Source: Oreohelix idahoensis (taxonomy: Eukaryota; Mollusca; Gastropoda; Stylommatophora; Oreohelicidae). From it: DNA of 64,000 nucleotides. Position numbers and translations under genes: made by a program. Within the stretch, counting starts at the first letter, position 1. Each line of letters starts with the position of its first letter. The stretch spans positions 434,001 through 498,000 of the forward strand of contig JAMPIV010018785.1 in NCBI GenBank assembly GCA_024509875.1, read 5' to 3'. A model generated the notes under the pieces. The model was not told the origin of the DNA. It was given only the letters and a program-made list of their open reading frames with translations, and searched no databases. Positions 24,553 through 35,949 of this stretch are shown here, one piece after another.

Positions 24553-27070
24553 TGTCGTAAATTTATTTTGAGAGAAAAGAGTCTTAGAAATAGTGGTCCG
24601 GTTTAGAGTAGAAAATGATGATGGAAAGCTCAGTGATAGAAAATGTAGAGATTTAATAGTTGCTTCACAGCGTGCTGGAGGAGAGTAAAGACAGACTTAT
24701 TTACGACAAATCGTTTCTCTCAATCTTCTCTTTCACTCTCCTGGTCAAACAATTATTTGCCAGTTTTCCAGATCCGCATCTGCGCGCACACCGATTTGGT
24801 GTTTTCAAACATACAGGCGACGAAGATACAAACTATATTTAATGAATAGGGGAAAAATTGGGCTTTGGGTACATCCAACACAGAACTAAATGAGTTTATG
24901 TGATTTTATTCACTTTAAACATCAATCACTAACAAATATCAGGTATTCCATAAATTATCATAAGTACACAAATGCAAATAACAAGTTTGGGAGGGGTGAA
25001 GAAGATTGGTATCGACTAAGCCCTTCCCGCTTATTAGACAAAGATAAACCCAGTCCAGAGATAGATAATATCAGGAACACGGGTACGTTAACCTAACAGT
25101 GAAGTTAATTGCTCTGACAGAGGTGTTACAAAGTTAGGTATAGGTGATAGAAAAAACCTGTTCTTCCCAGCTGTTCTTCCCTTTACTAAGCAAATGGAAA
25201 GGAGGGGGGTTTTAAACAGAGTTAACCAATTATCACCTCCCCCTTAAAGGAACAATGCAGGGAATACAGAAAAATTATATTACTAGGCAATAAAGTTAAC
25301 AACAGGGTTACCAAATGAAAAGATTAAATTTCCTGTCATTCATGCACACGCGTGAGGATCCACACTCATATACTCACACACTTACCGAATGCAGCCTCAG
25401 ACGATCCATAAAAGTATATAAAAACAGCAAGTATTCTTTTGACATATGAACTGTCTAGTACTTCGATGTCCCGCCCCAGATGTTTGCGAGGTTTTGTTGG
25501 TAACAAATATTCTCACTTATCGCAAGACTTGAAGACTAAGAGTTCTCGTGTTTTTATTATATATAAAAAAGGAGTCTATGGGATGGCACTAACACAGTTC
25601 GGCACAGGGGTGAAAATGAAGTGGTCTCTTTTAATCTTCCGCTATGGTAAAATTCCTTCGATGCGTGATGATAGTTTTATTAAATCCAATTGAGGAAAAA
25701 CTAGGCTCAGTCACAGTCAGGAAAATATGTACTCTCTCACAGTAAACAGTAAATATAATATCGCTACTGGCGATGATTACCTTCCAGTTTATCTTACAGG
25801 TTTGTAATGGTAATTTGATGACTGTTCTTTAAAATGTTCTTGGGTGGGCTTTATTTCATTTAATTCTGACAGCTAGGTCGCAAAAGGACCGCCACAAGAT
25901 TATATTTAAAAGAAATGTTTCTTCAATATGACTGGAAGTTTATAGGATGATTTCTTTATTTCTTTCTTTATTTAGCTGGGACCGCAGGTTACGATCACTC
26001 TGTGTGAAAGAAAAAAGACATGTAACATACCGAAAAATCAAGCGCGATAAATTTCCCGCTAAGCCTATAATACACTCGAGTATTTAATTATGTATTTAAT
26101 AAACACTGCGCGAATTCTAGTGGTTAAAAACACACATCTATAAAACTAGGACTTAACTGAATTTATTAATTATAAATTCCTTCGCGACTTTAAAAGTTAA
26201 TTTAAGCATCTATTATCTTTTGAAATAATATAATAAATAGATCATTATATTTAAAACTGGAACTCTTGAGATGGTTTAATAGATTTAAATTAACACAAAA
26301 TCCATTGAAATAGAATGACTGAACTAGACCACTGATCACTTTACACAATATATATTACCGCTTTGCACAGAATAGAAATCACTGCAAATATATATATAAA
26401 ATCCAGGGGAAAATCTATAACAAGATTTCAATAAAGCTAGTGCTTCTGTAAAGGTCTGGCCAGCGAGTGATAAAATGTCTATTCTTCATGGTCTATTTAT
26501 CTAAAATGGAATGTAAGTTGAGTGGGACATGATAAACTTGACAGCTTATTTGATCTCATGAACTTTTGGGGATCTGACCGCCAAATCAAGGGAAGAAGCC
26601 ACCCCCTGGTCTTCGTATCTACGCTCGCTGCTGCCCGTTTCGGCTTTCCCCGTTCGCTCGGTTCTGCGATTGACACCGAGACGCGAAAATAGCGGCAAGC
26701 AACTGCGTCTCGTAGCAGGGACCACTACTGTCTTTGATAACGCCGATAGTCTCCCCTGAAATCCCTCAGTCTGTCTCTTTGATCGTGGTCGCTGTATCTG
26801 TTTGATTCTGGCGACGCCCCCCCCCACTGGCCAAGTTAATTAAAATAACTGCCTATGATTGTTTAAGAGATGTTAGTGGGCGTGATTTAATCTCTCCTTA
26901 AATCAATGCGATGACCAGAATGAACGATAGGTAAACTCTCCGCATATCAATCAGCAAACGTGTTTGCCCTCTGTGTGGAACAGTTGCATAGCTAATGAAT
27001 CCACGTGAAAGAAGTCCCGTTTTACAAGAATTACAACAAAGTTCAGGGTCAGCCGAGTTCGTCCATCACA
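24553..27070 (-). repeat. Element 1 3' LTR (element runs on minus strand)
   Basis: About 2,518 bp, beginning TGTCGTAAATTT on the plus strand and ending CATCACA. In element orientation it begins TGTGATGG and ends ACGACA. It is closely similar to 32392-34905, with scattered substitutions (about one per cent by eye) and a C-run of 9 versus 6 near 26816. Being the LTR next to the polypurine tract, it is the downstream one. It contains a 93-codon minus-strand frame (26546-26827) that is also present in the other LTR. I do not count that frame as a gene. Confidence 0.95.
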
Positions 27071-27084
27071 ATCGTCCCCTCTTT
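27071..27084 (-). other. Element 1 polypurine tract
   Basis: In element orientation, AAAAGAGGGGACGAT stands immediately before the 3' LTR. It is the expected RNase H-resistant primer for plus-strand DNA synthesis. Confidence 0.85.
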
Positions 27085-27104
27085 TGAGATGTGAAAACGT
27101 GTTT

Positions 27105-30029
27105 TCATGTTTGATTTATGACGATGAAGCTGCCCTGATCGGTAACTTTTGGATGATTGGTATCTTCACCTTCCTCCTCTTCCTCTGTAGTCCAGTTTCT
27201 ACTCAGGAAATCAGCCCCGACATTCTGTCTTCCCGGAATATATTCCACTTTGAAAGAATAAACGCTTAAAAGGAGGGCCCAACGCATGATCCTAGCGTTA
27301 AATTCTTTATTGGCACCAAGAAATGCTAACGGAGCGTGGTCTGTTTGCACCGTGAAAGATGTACCATAAAGAAACTCATGATGGCGTCTGATACCGTCAA
27401 TCAGAGCAAGACATTCCCTTTCAACTACGCTGTAGTTCCGTTCCGCTTTATTTAATTTCCGACTGCCATAGGCAACTGGAAATAGCATGTTCAGGTCACT
27501 GTCATCGGCTTGAAGCAGTGTTGACCCGATGCCCTGACCTGACGCGTCGACTCTCAGTACAAAAGGTTTCTTGAGGTCAGGCAACCTCAAAATGGGGTAT
27601 GCAGACAACTGTCCTTTCAAAGTGCTATACGCGTGTTCGCACTTTTGATCCCATATGACCTTATCAGGACAACCTTGCTTTGTGAGGTCAGTCAGAGGTG
27701 CCGTCAGTCCGTTGAAGTTCTGGATGTACTTCTGATAGTATGCACATAGCGATATGAAGGAACGTACGTCTTTCTTCGTTCGGGGTCTTTTTGCTGCCAC
27801 TATTTTCTCCACGTTCTTCTTAATAGGCCAACTGCATCCGTGAGAAATAGTGTGCCTCAGGAAGTCTAACTGTTCAAACCCGATGAGACATTTGCTAGGT
27901 CTGGCTGTGAGACCCGTTTCCCGTAGTCTCCTGAGGAGCATAGCAACCGTAGCAATATGTTCTTCATAGGTTTCCGATGCAATTAAGATGTCATCCATGA
28001 AATTATGGATATGGGGACTTTGCAAAGGTTCTAGAAGCTTCCTCATCATCCTGGTGAACACTCCTGATGCGTTATGCAAACCGAACGGCATCACGTTAAA
28101 TGTGTAATGTCCTTCACTAGTGCTGAAAGCTAACAAAGGTTTAATTTCCTCCTTGACTGGTATTTGATAATAACCTTTACTGAGGTCTATCTTGGAAAAG
28201 ATCTTTGCTTTGCTGAGCTTGGTGAACAACTCAGAAACAGTTTGGAGAGGTTCGGGCTGGAATTCCGTTACAGCGTTTAGCAACCTGTAATCAATGCACA
28301 GCCGAACTTCCTTATTGGGCTTCTGCAACAGCACTACGCTCGAGCTGTAAGGAGATGTAGACTCACTGATAATTCCTGCCTGACGCAGCTTGTCTATTTC
28401 TCCGCGAAGTGCATCCGCTTTAGCGTACGGGATGGGGTAAACTCTGGTTTGAACAGGGGTCTCGTTTGTTAATTTCATATCAAATTCAATGAGATTTGTT
28501 CGACCAGGTACATCCGTTAAGACTGCGCTGTACTGTTTTAGTAGAGCCCTAGTTTCTGTTTGTTGTTCTGGTGAGAGATTGTCGCCGAACTTGACATCTT
28601 TAAAGGATTCTGTGGGTTGCAATGGATACTCCATGCAACCATCATCATCTTCCTCGTCTTCCGTTGCTATGGCGACAGCCAGGAGATGCTCGGAGGATGG
28701 CACCGGTCTTTCCAAATATTTCTTTAGCAGATTTATGTGGAAGACCTTCTCCTTTCCTTTGATGGAGATCTTGTAGTTGGTACGTGAGATCTTTTTAAGG
28801 ACGGTAAACGGTCCTTGCCATCCGATGCGAAGTTTATTGCTTCCGGTTGGAAGTAGCAATAGGACTTTCTCCCCTGGTTGTAGTTCTCTCTCTTTTGCAG
28901 CTTTGTTGTATCTTTTAGTAATTTTAGCGCGGGCTTTCTTAAGGTTGGTAGTAGCTAGATCCCATCCTAGCTTTAGCCTTTCCTTAAGCTCAGGTACATA
29001 CTTGCTTGCAGAGACGACTGTCTTGTCAGCCTTCTGGTCTGTCAGGGACCGAAGTAAGGCTTCTAGTGGCCCCTTAATAGGTCTGCCAAATAAAAGTGTA
29101 GCTGGCGCAAAACCCGTAGACGCTTGGGGTACCTCTCGGTAGGCGAATAAGGCAGCCGATATATATTGGTCCCAGTCTTCCGGTTTCTCCTGACCCAGCT
29201 TACGTAACATCATGGTGAGGGTACCGTTAAAACGTTCCACGAGCCCATTTCCGGCCGGATGGTAGGGACTTGTGTGGATATGTTTGGCCCTCAAGATCTT
29301 AAAGATCTCCTCCATTAACAGGCTACGGAATTGGGATCCATTGTCCGTCAAAACTTGTTGAGGGAATCCCAACCGTGTAAAAATTTGCACAAGGGCTTCT
29401 GCGACATGCTTGGAATTAGTGCGTGGTAGCGGTACGGCTTCGGCCCACATAGTGCAAGTGTCAACTAAGGTCAGGATGAAGCTGTTCCTTCTTTTGGTTT
29501 TTTCCAGAGGACCAATAATGTCAACAGCAACCCGTTCAAATGGAGTCCCTACTATTGGCATTTGCCCCATAGGTACTGGGGGTGTCAAGTGCTTGGGTGC
29601 TACCCGTTGGCACTGGGCGCAGGATTTCACATACCTGACAATGTCAGAGTTCATTCCTGGCCACCAATAGTGGTTTTTTATTCGCTGAATAGTGGCGTTT
29701 TGTCCCATGTGTCCGATAAAGAGAAGAGAGTGCCCCATTTCTAAGATCTGGTTTCTGTACTGCGTCGGTACTAGGAGCTGGTTATTCCCCGTGTCCGGGT
29801 TGCCCGTTCTACGATACAATACACCATCCTTAGAAAAGATGTCTCCGTTGTGTCTGGGGTCCTTAGCCATGGGCAGTTTTTTAAAGCAGGGCGCCAGAGT
29901 AGGGTCCTTTTGTTGCGCCTCCTTCAGTTCATTCGGCAACAAGTTTGGCGCCGGCTCCCTCTCCTTCTTGGCTTGCCCTCTTGTGGTTACCGCTGCCACA
30001 ATCGGCTCCTTAGGTCTCCCAATGAACAC
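27105..30029 (-). CDS. pol: Element 1 pol: integrase - RT - RNase H
   Basis: A 974-codon open frame with integrase first. The zinc-binding N-terminus has GHSLLFIGHMGQ and CAQCQRV (residues 104-140). The catalytic core follows with VAVDIIGPL (D, near 168), TDNGSQF (D, near 229) and VERFNGTL (E, near 265). The GPY/F module WQGPFTVLKKIS is near 408. RT then has SPYSSSVVLLQKP, KIDLSKGYYQIP and the active site FMDDILIA (near 678). RNase H has VLRVDASGQGIG (near 829) and a final GADFLSR. The first codon used here is GTG. Homology continues upstream (GCRYVFIG-like codons) into the protease in a different frame, so expression needs a frameshift or the junction is damaged by a roughly 4-bp insertion at 30036-30050. 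All catalytic residues of the three enzymes are present. Confidence 0.92.
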   Translation of the reverse strand: MFIGRPKEPIVAAVTTRGQAKKEREPAPNLLPNELKEAQQKDPTLAPCFKKLPMAKDPRHNGDIFSKDGVLYRRTGNPDTGNNQLLVPTQYRNQILEMGHSLLFIGHMGQNATIQRIKNHYWWPGMNSDIVRYVKSCAQCQRVAPKHLTPPVPMGQMPIVGTPFERVAVDIIGPLEKTKRRNSFILTLVDTCTMWAEAVPLPRTNSKHVAEALVQIFTRLGFPQQVLTDNGSQFRSLLMEEIFKILRAKHIHTSPYHPAGNGLVERFNGTLTMMLRKLGQEKPEDWDQYISAALFAYREVPQASTGFAPATLLFGRPIKGPLEALLRSLTDQKADKTVVSASKYVPELKERLKLGWDLATTNLKKARAKITKRYNKAAKERELQPGEKVLLLLPTGSNKLRIGWQGPFTVLKKISRTNYKISIKGKEKVFHINLLKKYLERPVPSSEHLLAVAIATEDEEDDDGCMEYPLQPTESFKDVKFGDNLSPEQQTETRALLKQYSAVLTDVPGRTNLIEFDMKLTNETPVQTRVYPIPYAKADALRGEIDKLRQAGIISESTSPYSSSVVLLQKPNKEVRLCIDYRLLNAVTEFQPEPLQTVSELFTKLSKAKIFSKIDLSKGYYQIPVKEEIKPLLAFSTSEGHYTFNVMPFGLHNASGVFTRMMRKLLEPLQSPHIHNFMDDILIASETYEEHIATVAMLLRRLRETGLTARPSKCLIGFEQLDFLRHTISHGCSWPIKKNVEKIVAAKRPRTKKDVRSFISLCAYYQKYIQNFNGLTAPLTDLTKQGCPDKVIWDQKCEHAYSTLKGQLSAYPILRLPDLKKPFVLRVDASGQGIGSTLLQADDSDLNMLFPVAYGSRKLNKAERNYSVVERECLALIDGIRRHHEFLYGTSFTVQTDHAPLAFLGANKEFNARIMRWALLLSVYSFKVEYIPGRQNVGADFLSRNWTTEEEEEGEDTNHPKVTDQGSFIVINQT

Positions 30030-30033
30030 ATAT

Positions 30034-31580
30034 CTACATCCCAGGAATTACTGGGTAGATCGGATCATCCATTATGGCCGCTTTAATAACTCCTCTGACA
30101 AAGTCAGAGTGTATTTCTACCAGTGCGATAGGAAGCGTCCTGGGTGCATCACTCCTGAAAACTCCACTAAGTTTGACGGTTTCCTCTGTCTCCTGACCGG
30201 GTTTGACTAGGTGCCTAGCGACAATACAATCAAAACTTAATCCAGTGTCAAAAAGACAAGTAGTAGAGGTACCGTTCAAAATTACAGTTCCTCGAGTTGA
30301 GGGTCGGTCCCCCTCAGGTTGAGAATCACTGACATTGACTCTACCTTTCGAGGCTGTATGCAAACATCCAATGCGGTTTGCACCGGTTTGTTTGCCCTGA
30401 TCAGACGTTCCTGGTGTAGGGGTCTTCCCTTTTCCTTGACCTTGGTGGCCGCGCTGCCACGTAGGCTTGTTGGGTTGATCAGAATTGTTGTTGGGGGGGT
30501 ATCGGGTTTTGTAGAATTTCGATTTTTCCTGGGGAGGTTTCTGGGTATTGTTATCTCGTTGGTTAAAATGTTGAGAGGAAGTGGAAGAATAGGATGCCTG
30601 CTCTAGATTCTGTTTTCGAGATGGCTCATCAGTGGGTTTACGTTTAGTGCTGGGAAGTTCGGCCATTGCATTGCTATAGCGTTCGGCTTTATTGAGTATG
30701 TCTTCAAGCCTGACTGCCCCCTGTTCCGCCAAAAATCTACGCGTTTCATTCGACAAAGTGGATTTTATCTGCTCCACAAGAACAAGTTCGAGGAGTCCCT
30801 CATATGAAAGAGGTAGGTCAGATAATTCAATGCACTTTGTCAGATAACCCGTGAGACGTGAAGAGAACTGGGGAAATGTTTCCGTGCTCTATTTTTGGCT
30901 GTTTCTGAACAACTGCAGAAACTTTCGGGCAGTCATCTCAAACTGCTGTAGTAAGGCCTTCTTCAACAGGTCATAATCATGTTGATTCGGTCCCAGCTTT
31001 GTGTACACGTCATAAGCATTGCCTTCCAGTGACGTTGAAAGTTTGAGCGCCCAGCGGGTACTCTCTAACCCATAAAGATTCGCGAGTCTCTCGAATTTTT
31101 CTAGGTAGCTGTCAATTTTTTCGTTAGGGCTAGAAAAAGATTCTAAAGAAAACGACATAGCAGTTAATTGGGCAGATTGAGAACTGGAGAGGTCCATTGA
31201 TTGAGACTGGGGCGAAGACAGCTCTCCGTTAGTCGAAGTAGAGGCGCCCCGACTCTCTAGAGCCTTAAGCGCCAGTTCATGTTGTCTTTCCTTGTCTCTC
31301 TCTCTCTCTCTCTGCGAGTTTCCATCTCTGCTTCAATTTTCTTCTGTTCCAAAAGACGTTCTGCCACTTCCTTCCTCTCAGCTTCGGCTCTCTGTTGCTC
31401 CGCCTTCCTCTCAGCTTCGGCTCTCTGTTGCTCCGCCTTCCTCTCAGCTTCGGCTCTCTGTTGCTCCGCGTCATATATTTCCAATTCCTGGTTAATAAAC
31501 GCGTTTGCAGCTTCTGCATCTAATCCTGCCTCTTTCGCTTCCAGCCTCAAGATGGACCTCATCTTTATCCTCTCTGCCAT
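30034..31580 (-). pseudogene. gag: Element 1 gag and protease, with lesions
   Basis: The reading starts at ATG 31580 with a Glu/Arg/Lys-rich coiled coil, including three 11-residue AEQQRAEAERK repeats (31380-31470). The frame is lost in a GA dinucleotide run near 31295-31315. Homologous capsid codons continue in another frame from about 31290 (KIDSYLEKFERLANLYGL, VYTKLGPNQHDYDLLKKAL). An in-frame TAG at 30889-30891 interrupts the capsid-like domain. Reading then stays open to 30034 through a basic, Gln/Asn-rich region without a zinc knuckle to the protease, whose active site is CLFDTGLSFDCIVA. Gag would form the particle and the protease would mature it. With these lesions the copy cannot make an intact Gag by ordinary translation. 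Confidence 0.88.
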
Positions 31581-32391
31581 TGTTAAAGAATAAGATGAAG
31601 TATGCCTAGAGAACTAGTAAGAAGCAACGCGAAAGGGAGGAACTCTGAACCGCTACGAGAAAAAAACACAAGTACAAATTTACCTGAGTTACCTCCTACC
31701 TGTACTGTGCAAACTTATCGCTGCTATTATCTGGCAATTTAGGCTCTAAACGCAAGCGACTATGCCACTAAATGGTAAGTTACACTGGAAAAGAATCTAC
31801 TTTTACTAACAGTAGAGAAAAATTTATATTAAAACAATTTAAAAGGAAAAAAAAAATTTTCCCCCTAAATTTTAAATCTCTGACAACAAACTCCGTCCCT
31901 AAAGTCAATTATTGAGATGAGACGTTGTTAACTTAATTTTTAAAAATCGGAACAATCCGTCTTTAGCTAAGCTCAACTCTTTTTAACTTCAAAAACCTTA
32001 GTGACTGTAAAACAATCACGCAATCCCAGCAACTCTTATAAAGAAAGAAATAAAGAATTATCTCCGCCAGAGGATAATTATAATAGCAAATATTTTTGTT
32101 TATCTGTACTTTCTACTGCTTTGGAGAGAAAACAACCTGTAAATATGCTGTGTGGACAACCCAAATACTTAAAGAACGTTTGTCTAGGGGTGTAATTATT
32201 TATTTATTTCCCTAATTCACAAAGACAGATCATTCACACTCTACCTAGTTAGACCCAGACTAAATCAGACTCAAAATATCTTTATCCCGGCTATGCGATT
32301 GCCTCAAATGTAGCTCAAGATGCAGAACCAGCCCACAAATATGTGTGCATCAAATGTATCTCAAAATAATCCCGGCGAGACAGCCAAATAT
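31581..32391 (-). other. Element 1 untranslated leader with primer-binding site
   Basis: An 811-bp A+T-rich leader between the 5' LTR and gag. A likely tRNA primer site, TGGCTGTCTCGCCGGGAT in element orientation (32369-32386), lies 5 bases from the LTR end. The matching tRNA was not assigned. No other feature is visible. Confidence 0.7.
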
Positions 32392-34905
32392 TGTCGTAAA
32401 TTTATTTTGAGAGAAAAGAGTCTTAGAAATAGTGGTCCGGTTTAGAGTAGAAAATGATGATGGAAAGCTCAGTGATAGAAAATGTAGAGATTTAATAGTT
32501 GCTTCACAGCGTGCTGGAGGAGAGTAAAGACAGAATTATTTACAACAAATCGTTTCTCTCAATCTTCTCTTTCACTCTCCTGGTCAAACAATTATTTGCC
32601 AGTTTTCCAGACCCGCATCTGCGCGCACACCGATTTGGTGTTTTCAAACACACAGGCGACGTAGATACAAACTATATTAAACGAATAGGGGAAAAATTGG
32701 GCTTAGGGTACATCCAACACAGAACTAAATGAGTTTATGTGATTTTATTCACTTTAAACATCAATCACTAACAAATATCAGGTATTCCATAAATTATCAT
32801 AAGTACACAAATGCAAATAACAAGTTTGGGAGGGGTGAAGAAGATTGGTATCGACTAAGCCCTTCCCGCTTATTAGACAAAGATAAATCCAGTCCAGAGA
32901 TAGATAATATCAGGAACACGGGTACGTTAACCTAACAGTGAAGTTAATTGCTCTGAAAGAGGTGTTACAAAGTTAGGTATAGGTGATAGAAAAAACCTGT
33001 TCTTCCCAGCTGTTCTTCCCTTTACTAAGCAAATGGAAAGGAGGGGGGTTTTAAACAGAGTTAACCAATTATTAACTCCCCCTTAAAGGAGCAATGCAGG
33101 GAATACAGAAAAATTATATTACTAGGCAAGAAAGTTAACAACAGGGTTACCAAATGAAAAGATTAAATTTCCTGTCATTCATGCACACGCGTGAGGATCC
33201 ACACTCATATACTCACACACTTACCGAATGCTGCCTCAGACGATCCATAAAAGTATATAAAAACAGCAAGTATTCTTTTGACATATGAACTGTCTAGTCC
33301 TTCGATGTCCCGCCCCAGATGTTTGCGAGGTTTTGTTGGTAACAAATATTCTCACTTATCGCAAGACTTGAAGACTAAGAGTTCTCGTGTTTTATTATAT
33401 ATAAAAAAGGAGTCTATGGGATGGCACTAACACAGTTCGGCACAGGGGTGAAAATGAAGTGGTCTCTTTTAATCTTCCGCTATGGTAAAATTCCTTCGAT
33501 GCAAGATGATAGTTTTATTAAATCCAATTGAGGAAAAACTAGGCTCAGTCACAGTCAGGAAAATATGTACTCTCTCACAGTAAACAGTAAATATAATATC
33601 GCTACTGGCGATGATTACCTCCCAGTTTATCTTACAGGTTTGTAATGGTAATTTGATGATTGTTCTTTAAAATGTTCTTGGGTGGGCTTTATTTCATTTA
33701 ATTCTGACAGCTAGGTCGCAGAAGGACCGCCACAAGATTATATTTAAAAGAAATGTTTCTTCAATATGACTGGAAGTTTATAGGATGATTTCTTTATTTC
33801 TTTCTTTATTTAGCTGGGACCGCAGGTTACGATCACTCTGTGTGAAAGAAAAAAGACATGTAACATACCGAAAAATCAAGCGCGATAAATTTCCCGTTAA
33901 GCCTATAATACACTCGAGTATTTAATTATGTATTGAATAAACACTGCGCGAATTCTAGTGGTTAAAAACACACATCTATAAAACTAGGACTTAACTGAAT
34001 TTATTAATTATAAATTCCTTCGCGACTTTAAAAGTTAATTTAAGCATCTATTATCTTTTGAAATAATATAATAGATAGATCATTATATTTAAAACTGGAA
34101 CTCTTGAGATGGTTTAATAGATTTAAATTAACACAAAATCCATTGAAATAGAATGACTGAACTAGACCACTGATCACTTTACACAATATATATTACCGCT
34201 TTGCACAGAATAGAAATCACTGCAAATATATATATAAAATCCAGGGGAAAATCTATAACAAGATTTCAATAAAGCTAGTGCTTCTGTAAAGGTCTGGCCA
34301 GCGAGTGATAAAATGTCTATTCTTCATGGTCTATTTATCTAAAATGGAATGTAAGTTGAGTGGGACATGATAAACTTGACAGCTTATTTGATCTCATGAA
34401 CTTTTGGGGATCTGACCGCCAAATCAAGGGAAGAAGCCGCCCCCTGGTCTTCGTATCTACGCTCGCTGCTGCCCGTTTCGGCTTTCCCCGTTCGCTCGGT
34501 TCTGCGATTGACACCGAGACGCGAAAATAGCGGCAAGCAACTGCGTCTCGTAGCAGGGACCACTACTGTCTTTGATAACGCCGATAGTCTCCCCTGAAAT
34601 CCCTCAGTCTGTCTCTTTGATCGTGGTCGCTGTATCTGTTTGATTCTGGCGACGCCCCCCACTGGCCAAGTTAATTAAAATAACTGCCTATGATTGTTCA
34701 AGAGATGTTAGTGGGCGTGATTTAATCTCTCCTTAAATCAATGCGATGACCAGAATGAACGATAGGTAAACTCTCCGCATATCAATCAGCAAACGTGTTT
34801 GCCCTCTGTGTGGAACAGTTGCATAGCTAATGAATACACGTGAAAGAAGTCCCGTTTTACAAGAATTACAACAAAGTTCAGGGTCAGCCGAGTTCGTCCA
34901 TCACA
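32392..34905 (-). repeat. Element 1 5' LTR (element runs on minus strand)
   Basis: 2,514 bp, TG...CA bounded in element orientation. It carries the promoter-side copy relative to gag. The partner LTR is 24553-27070. Visible differences include GACGTAGATAC here against GACGAAGATAC there, and ATTAACTCCCCC against ATCACCTCCCCC. Its outer edge is followed by the AACAT duplication (34906-34910). Confidence 0.95.
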
Positions 34906-35409
34906 AACATCATCCGAAGGTCATCAACCATTGCCCTTCAGTGGTTAGCCTCCCATTGTGGAATTGCTGGTAATGAGAAAGCAGATGCTCTATCAAGAAG
35001 TGGCAGTAAAATGGAACAATACAGCCATCCATTGCCATATCGGGAAGCAAAAACCATAATCCACAACAAGTACAAAAATCAGTGGAAGGAGGAAGGGGAT
35101 ATGTACAGCAGAGATGACCCAATACACCATCTAAACAGATACCAACAGACCACAATGTTCCGCCTGAGAACCGGCCACTGCAGATTACTAGGACATCTCT
35201 ATCGCCTCAAGATATCCCACACAAATGAATGCCCATGCGGAACAGGAATCCAGACCCCAGAACACATTCTCCAGAACTGTCCAACCCACGATGAACCGCG
35301 ACGTGCGACCTGGCCAAGGGGTGCTGAGCTCCAGCAGAAGCTATGGGGCTGCCGCGCCGATCTGGTAAAGACTGTAGACTTCGTCCTGGCGACAGGCCTG
35401 CAGATTTAG
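34906..35409 (+). pseudogene. LINE-A ORF2: RNase H end and CCHC-like tail (3' part)
   Basis: Coding resumes immediately after the 3' LTR, in the same frame as before the insertion once one AACAT copy is discounted. WLASHCGIAGNEKADALSR supplies the His and last Asp of the RNase H active site. FRLRTGHCRLLGHLYRL follows, then CPCGTGIQTPEHILQNCP, a C-x-C-x7-H-x4-C motif typical of this position in RNase H-bearing LINEs. The stop is TAG 35407-35409. The fragment lacks the start, endonuclease and RT, which lie 10 kb upstream, so it cannot be expressed as part of a working protein. Confidence 0.9.
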
Positions 35410-35573
35410 CATGACTACAAACTGAACGCAGAAGAAGAAGAAGAAGAGGGGAAAAGATATTGATTTGTCCAGGCCTGTCGTGGTCAATAGCGAGACATGT
35501 TCATCAAAGGAAACTGAAAAAAAAGATTTTTTATAGACATGAAAAGCTTTCAGCAAACTAGAATCAAACGCTT

Positions 35574-35949
35574 ATTTTTCTTCTTCTTCTTCTTCTTCTT
35601 CTGCTTCTCCTCTTTCTTCTTCTTCTCTTTTCTCTTCTTCCTTTTCATCCTGCTTCATCTTCTTCTTCTTCTTCCTCCTCTTCCTTTTCCTCCTTCTTCT
35701 TGGTCTTCCTCCTCATCCTGTTCCTTCTTCTTCTTCTTCTTCTTCTTCTTCTTCTTCTTCTTCTTCTTCTTCTTCTTCTTCTTCTTCTTCTGCTTATTAT
35801 TCTTCGTCTTCCTCCTTCTTCTAGGTCTTCCTCCTCCGTCTTCTTCTTCTATTTTTCCTCCTCCTTCTTCTTGGTCTTCCTCTTTATCCTCTCTCTCCTC
35901 CTCCTCTTTCTTCTTCTTTTTCTCTTCTTCTTCATCATTTGTCTCGAAA
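35574..35949 (+). repeat. (TTC)n polypyrimidine tract
   Basis: About 375 bp almost wholly of C and T on the plus strand, with a pure (TTC)n core near 35724-35790 and imperfect CTTCCTCC-type flanks. Such homopurine-homopyrimidine mirror-like tracts can adopt triplex DNA. It lies outside the target duplication of the neighbouring LINE (35950-35960), so it is not that LINE's tail. The Phe/Ser/Leu-rich open frames across it, on both strands, are compositional artefacts. Confidence 0.92.

Larger units (their letters stand above)
24553..34905 (-). mobile_element. LTR element 1, Gmr1-like Ty3/Gypsy retrotransposon
   Basis: A 10.35-kb complete element on the minus strand, with two 2.5-kb LTRs and a 5.3-kb internal region. 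Order in its own direction: LTR, primer site (32369-32386), leader, Gag with coiled coil, aspartic protease, integrase, RT, RNase H, polypurine tract (27071-27084), LTR. Integrase precedes RT, as in Gmr1 and unlike typical Ty3/Gypsy. There is no envelope frame; only 34 bp separate the RNase H stop from the LTR. Reading-frame lesions in gag and at the protease-integrase junction make it non-autonomous today. Confidence 0.95.
20773..35448 (+). mobile_element. LINE-A, full-length non-LTR retrotransposon (interrupted)
   Basis: The element proper is 20773-24552 plus 34911-35448, about 4.3 kb. The 10-kb block between is LTR element 1 with its 5-bp duplication. The parts are a G+C-rich leader (20773-21331), one long coding region (APE endonuclease, RT, RNase H and a CCHC-like motif) and a short 3' end with a (GAA)n tail at 35429-35447. 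Near-identical short repeats at 20762-20772 and 35449-35458 support a complete insertion. The combination of APE endonuclease with a C-terminal RNase H suggests the I/Jockey-related clades. I see no separate ORF1. Confidence 0.85.

Noticed and set aside
26546..26827. 93-codon frame inside the element 1 LTR, also at 34384-34662
   Set aside because: It starts at GTG in a C-run that differs in length between LTRs, has no family resemblance, and LTR duplication alone explains its two copies.
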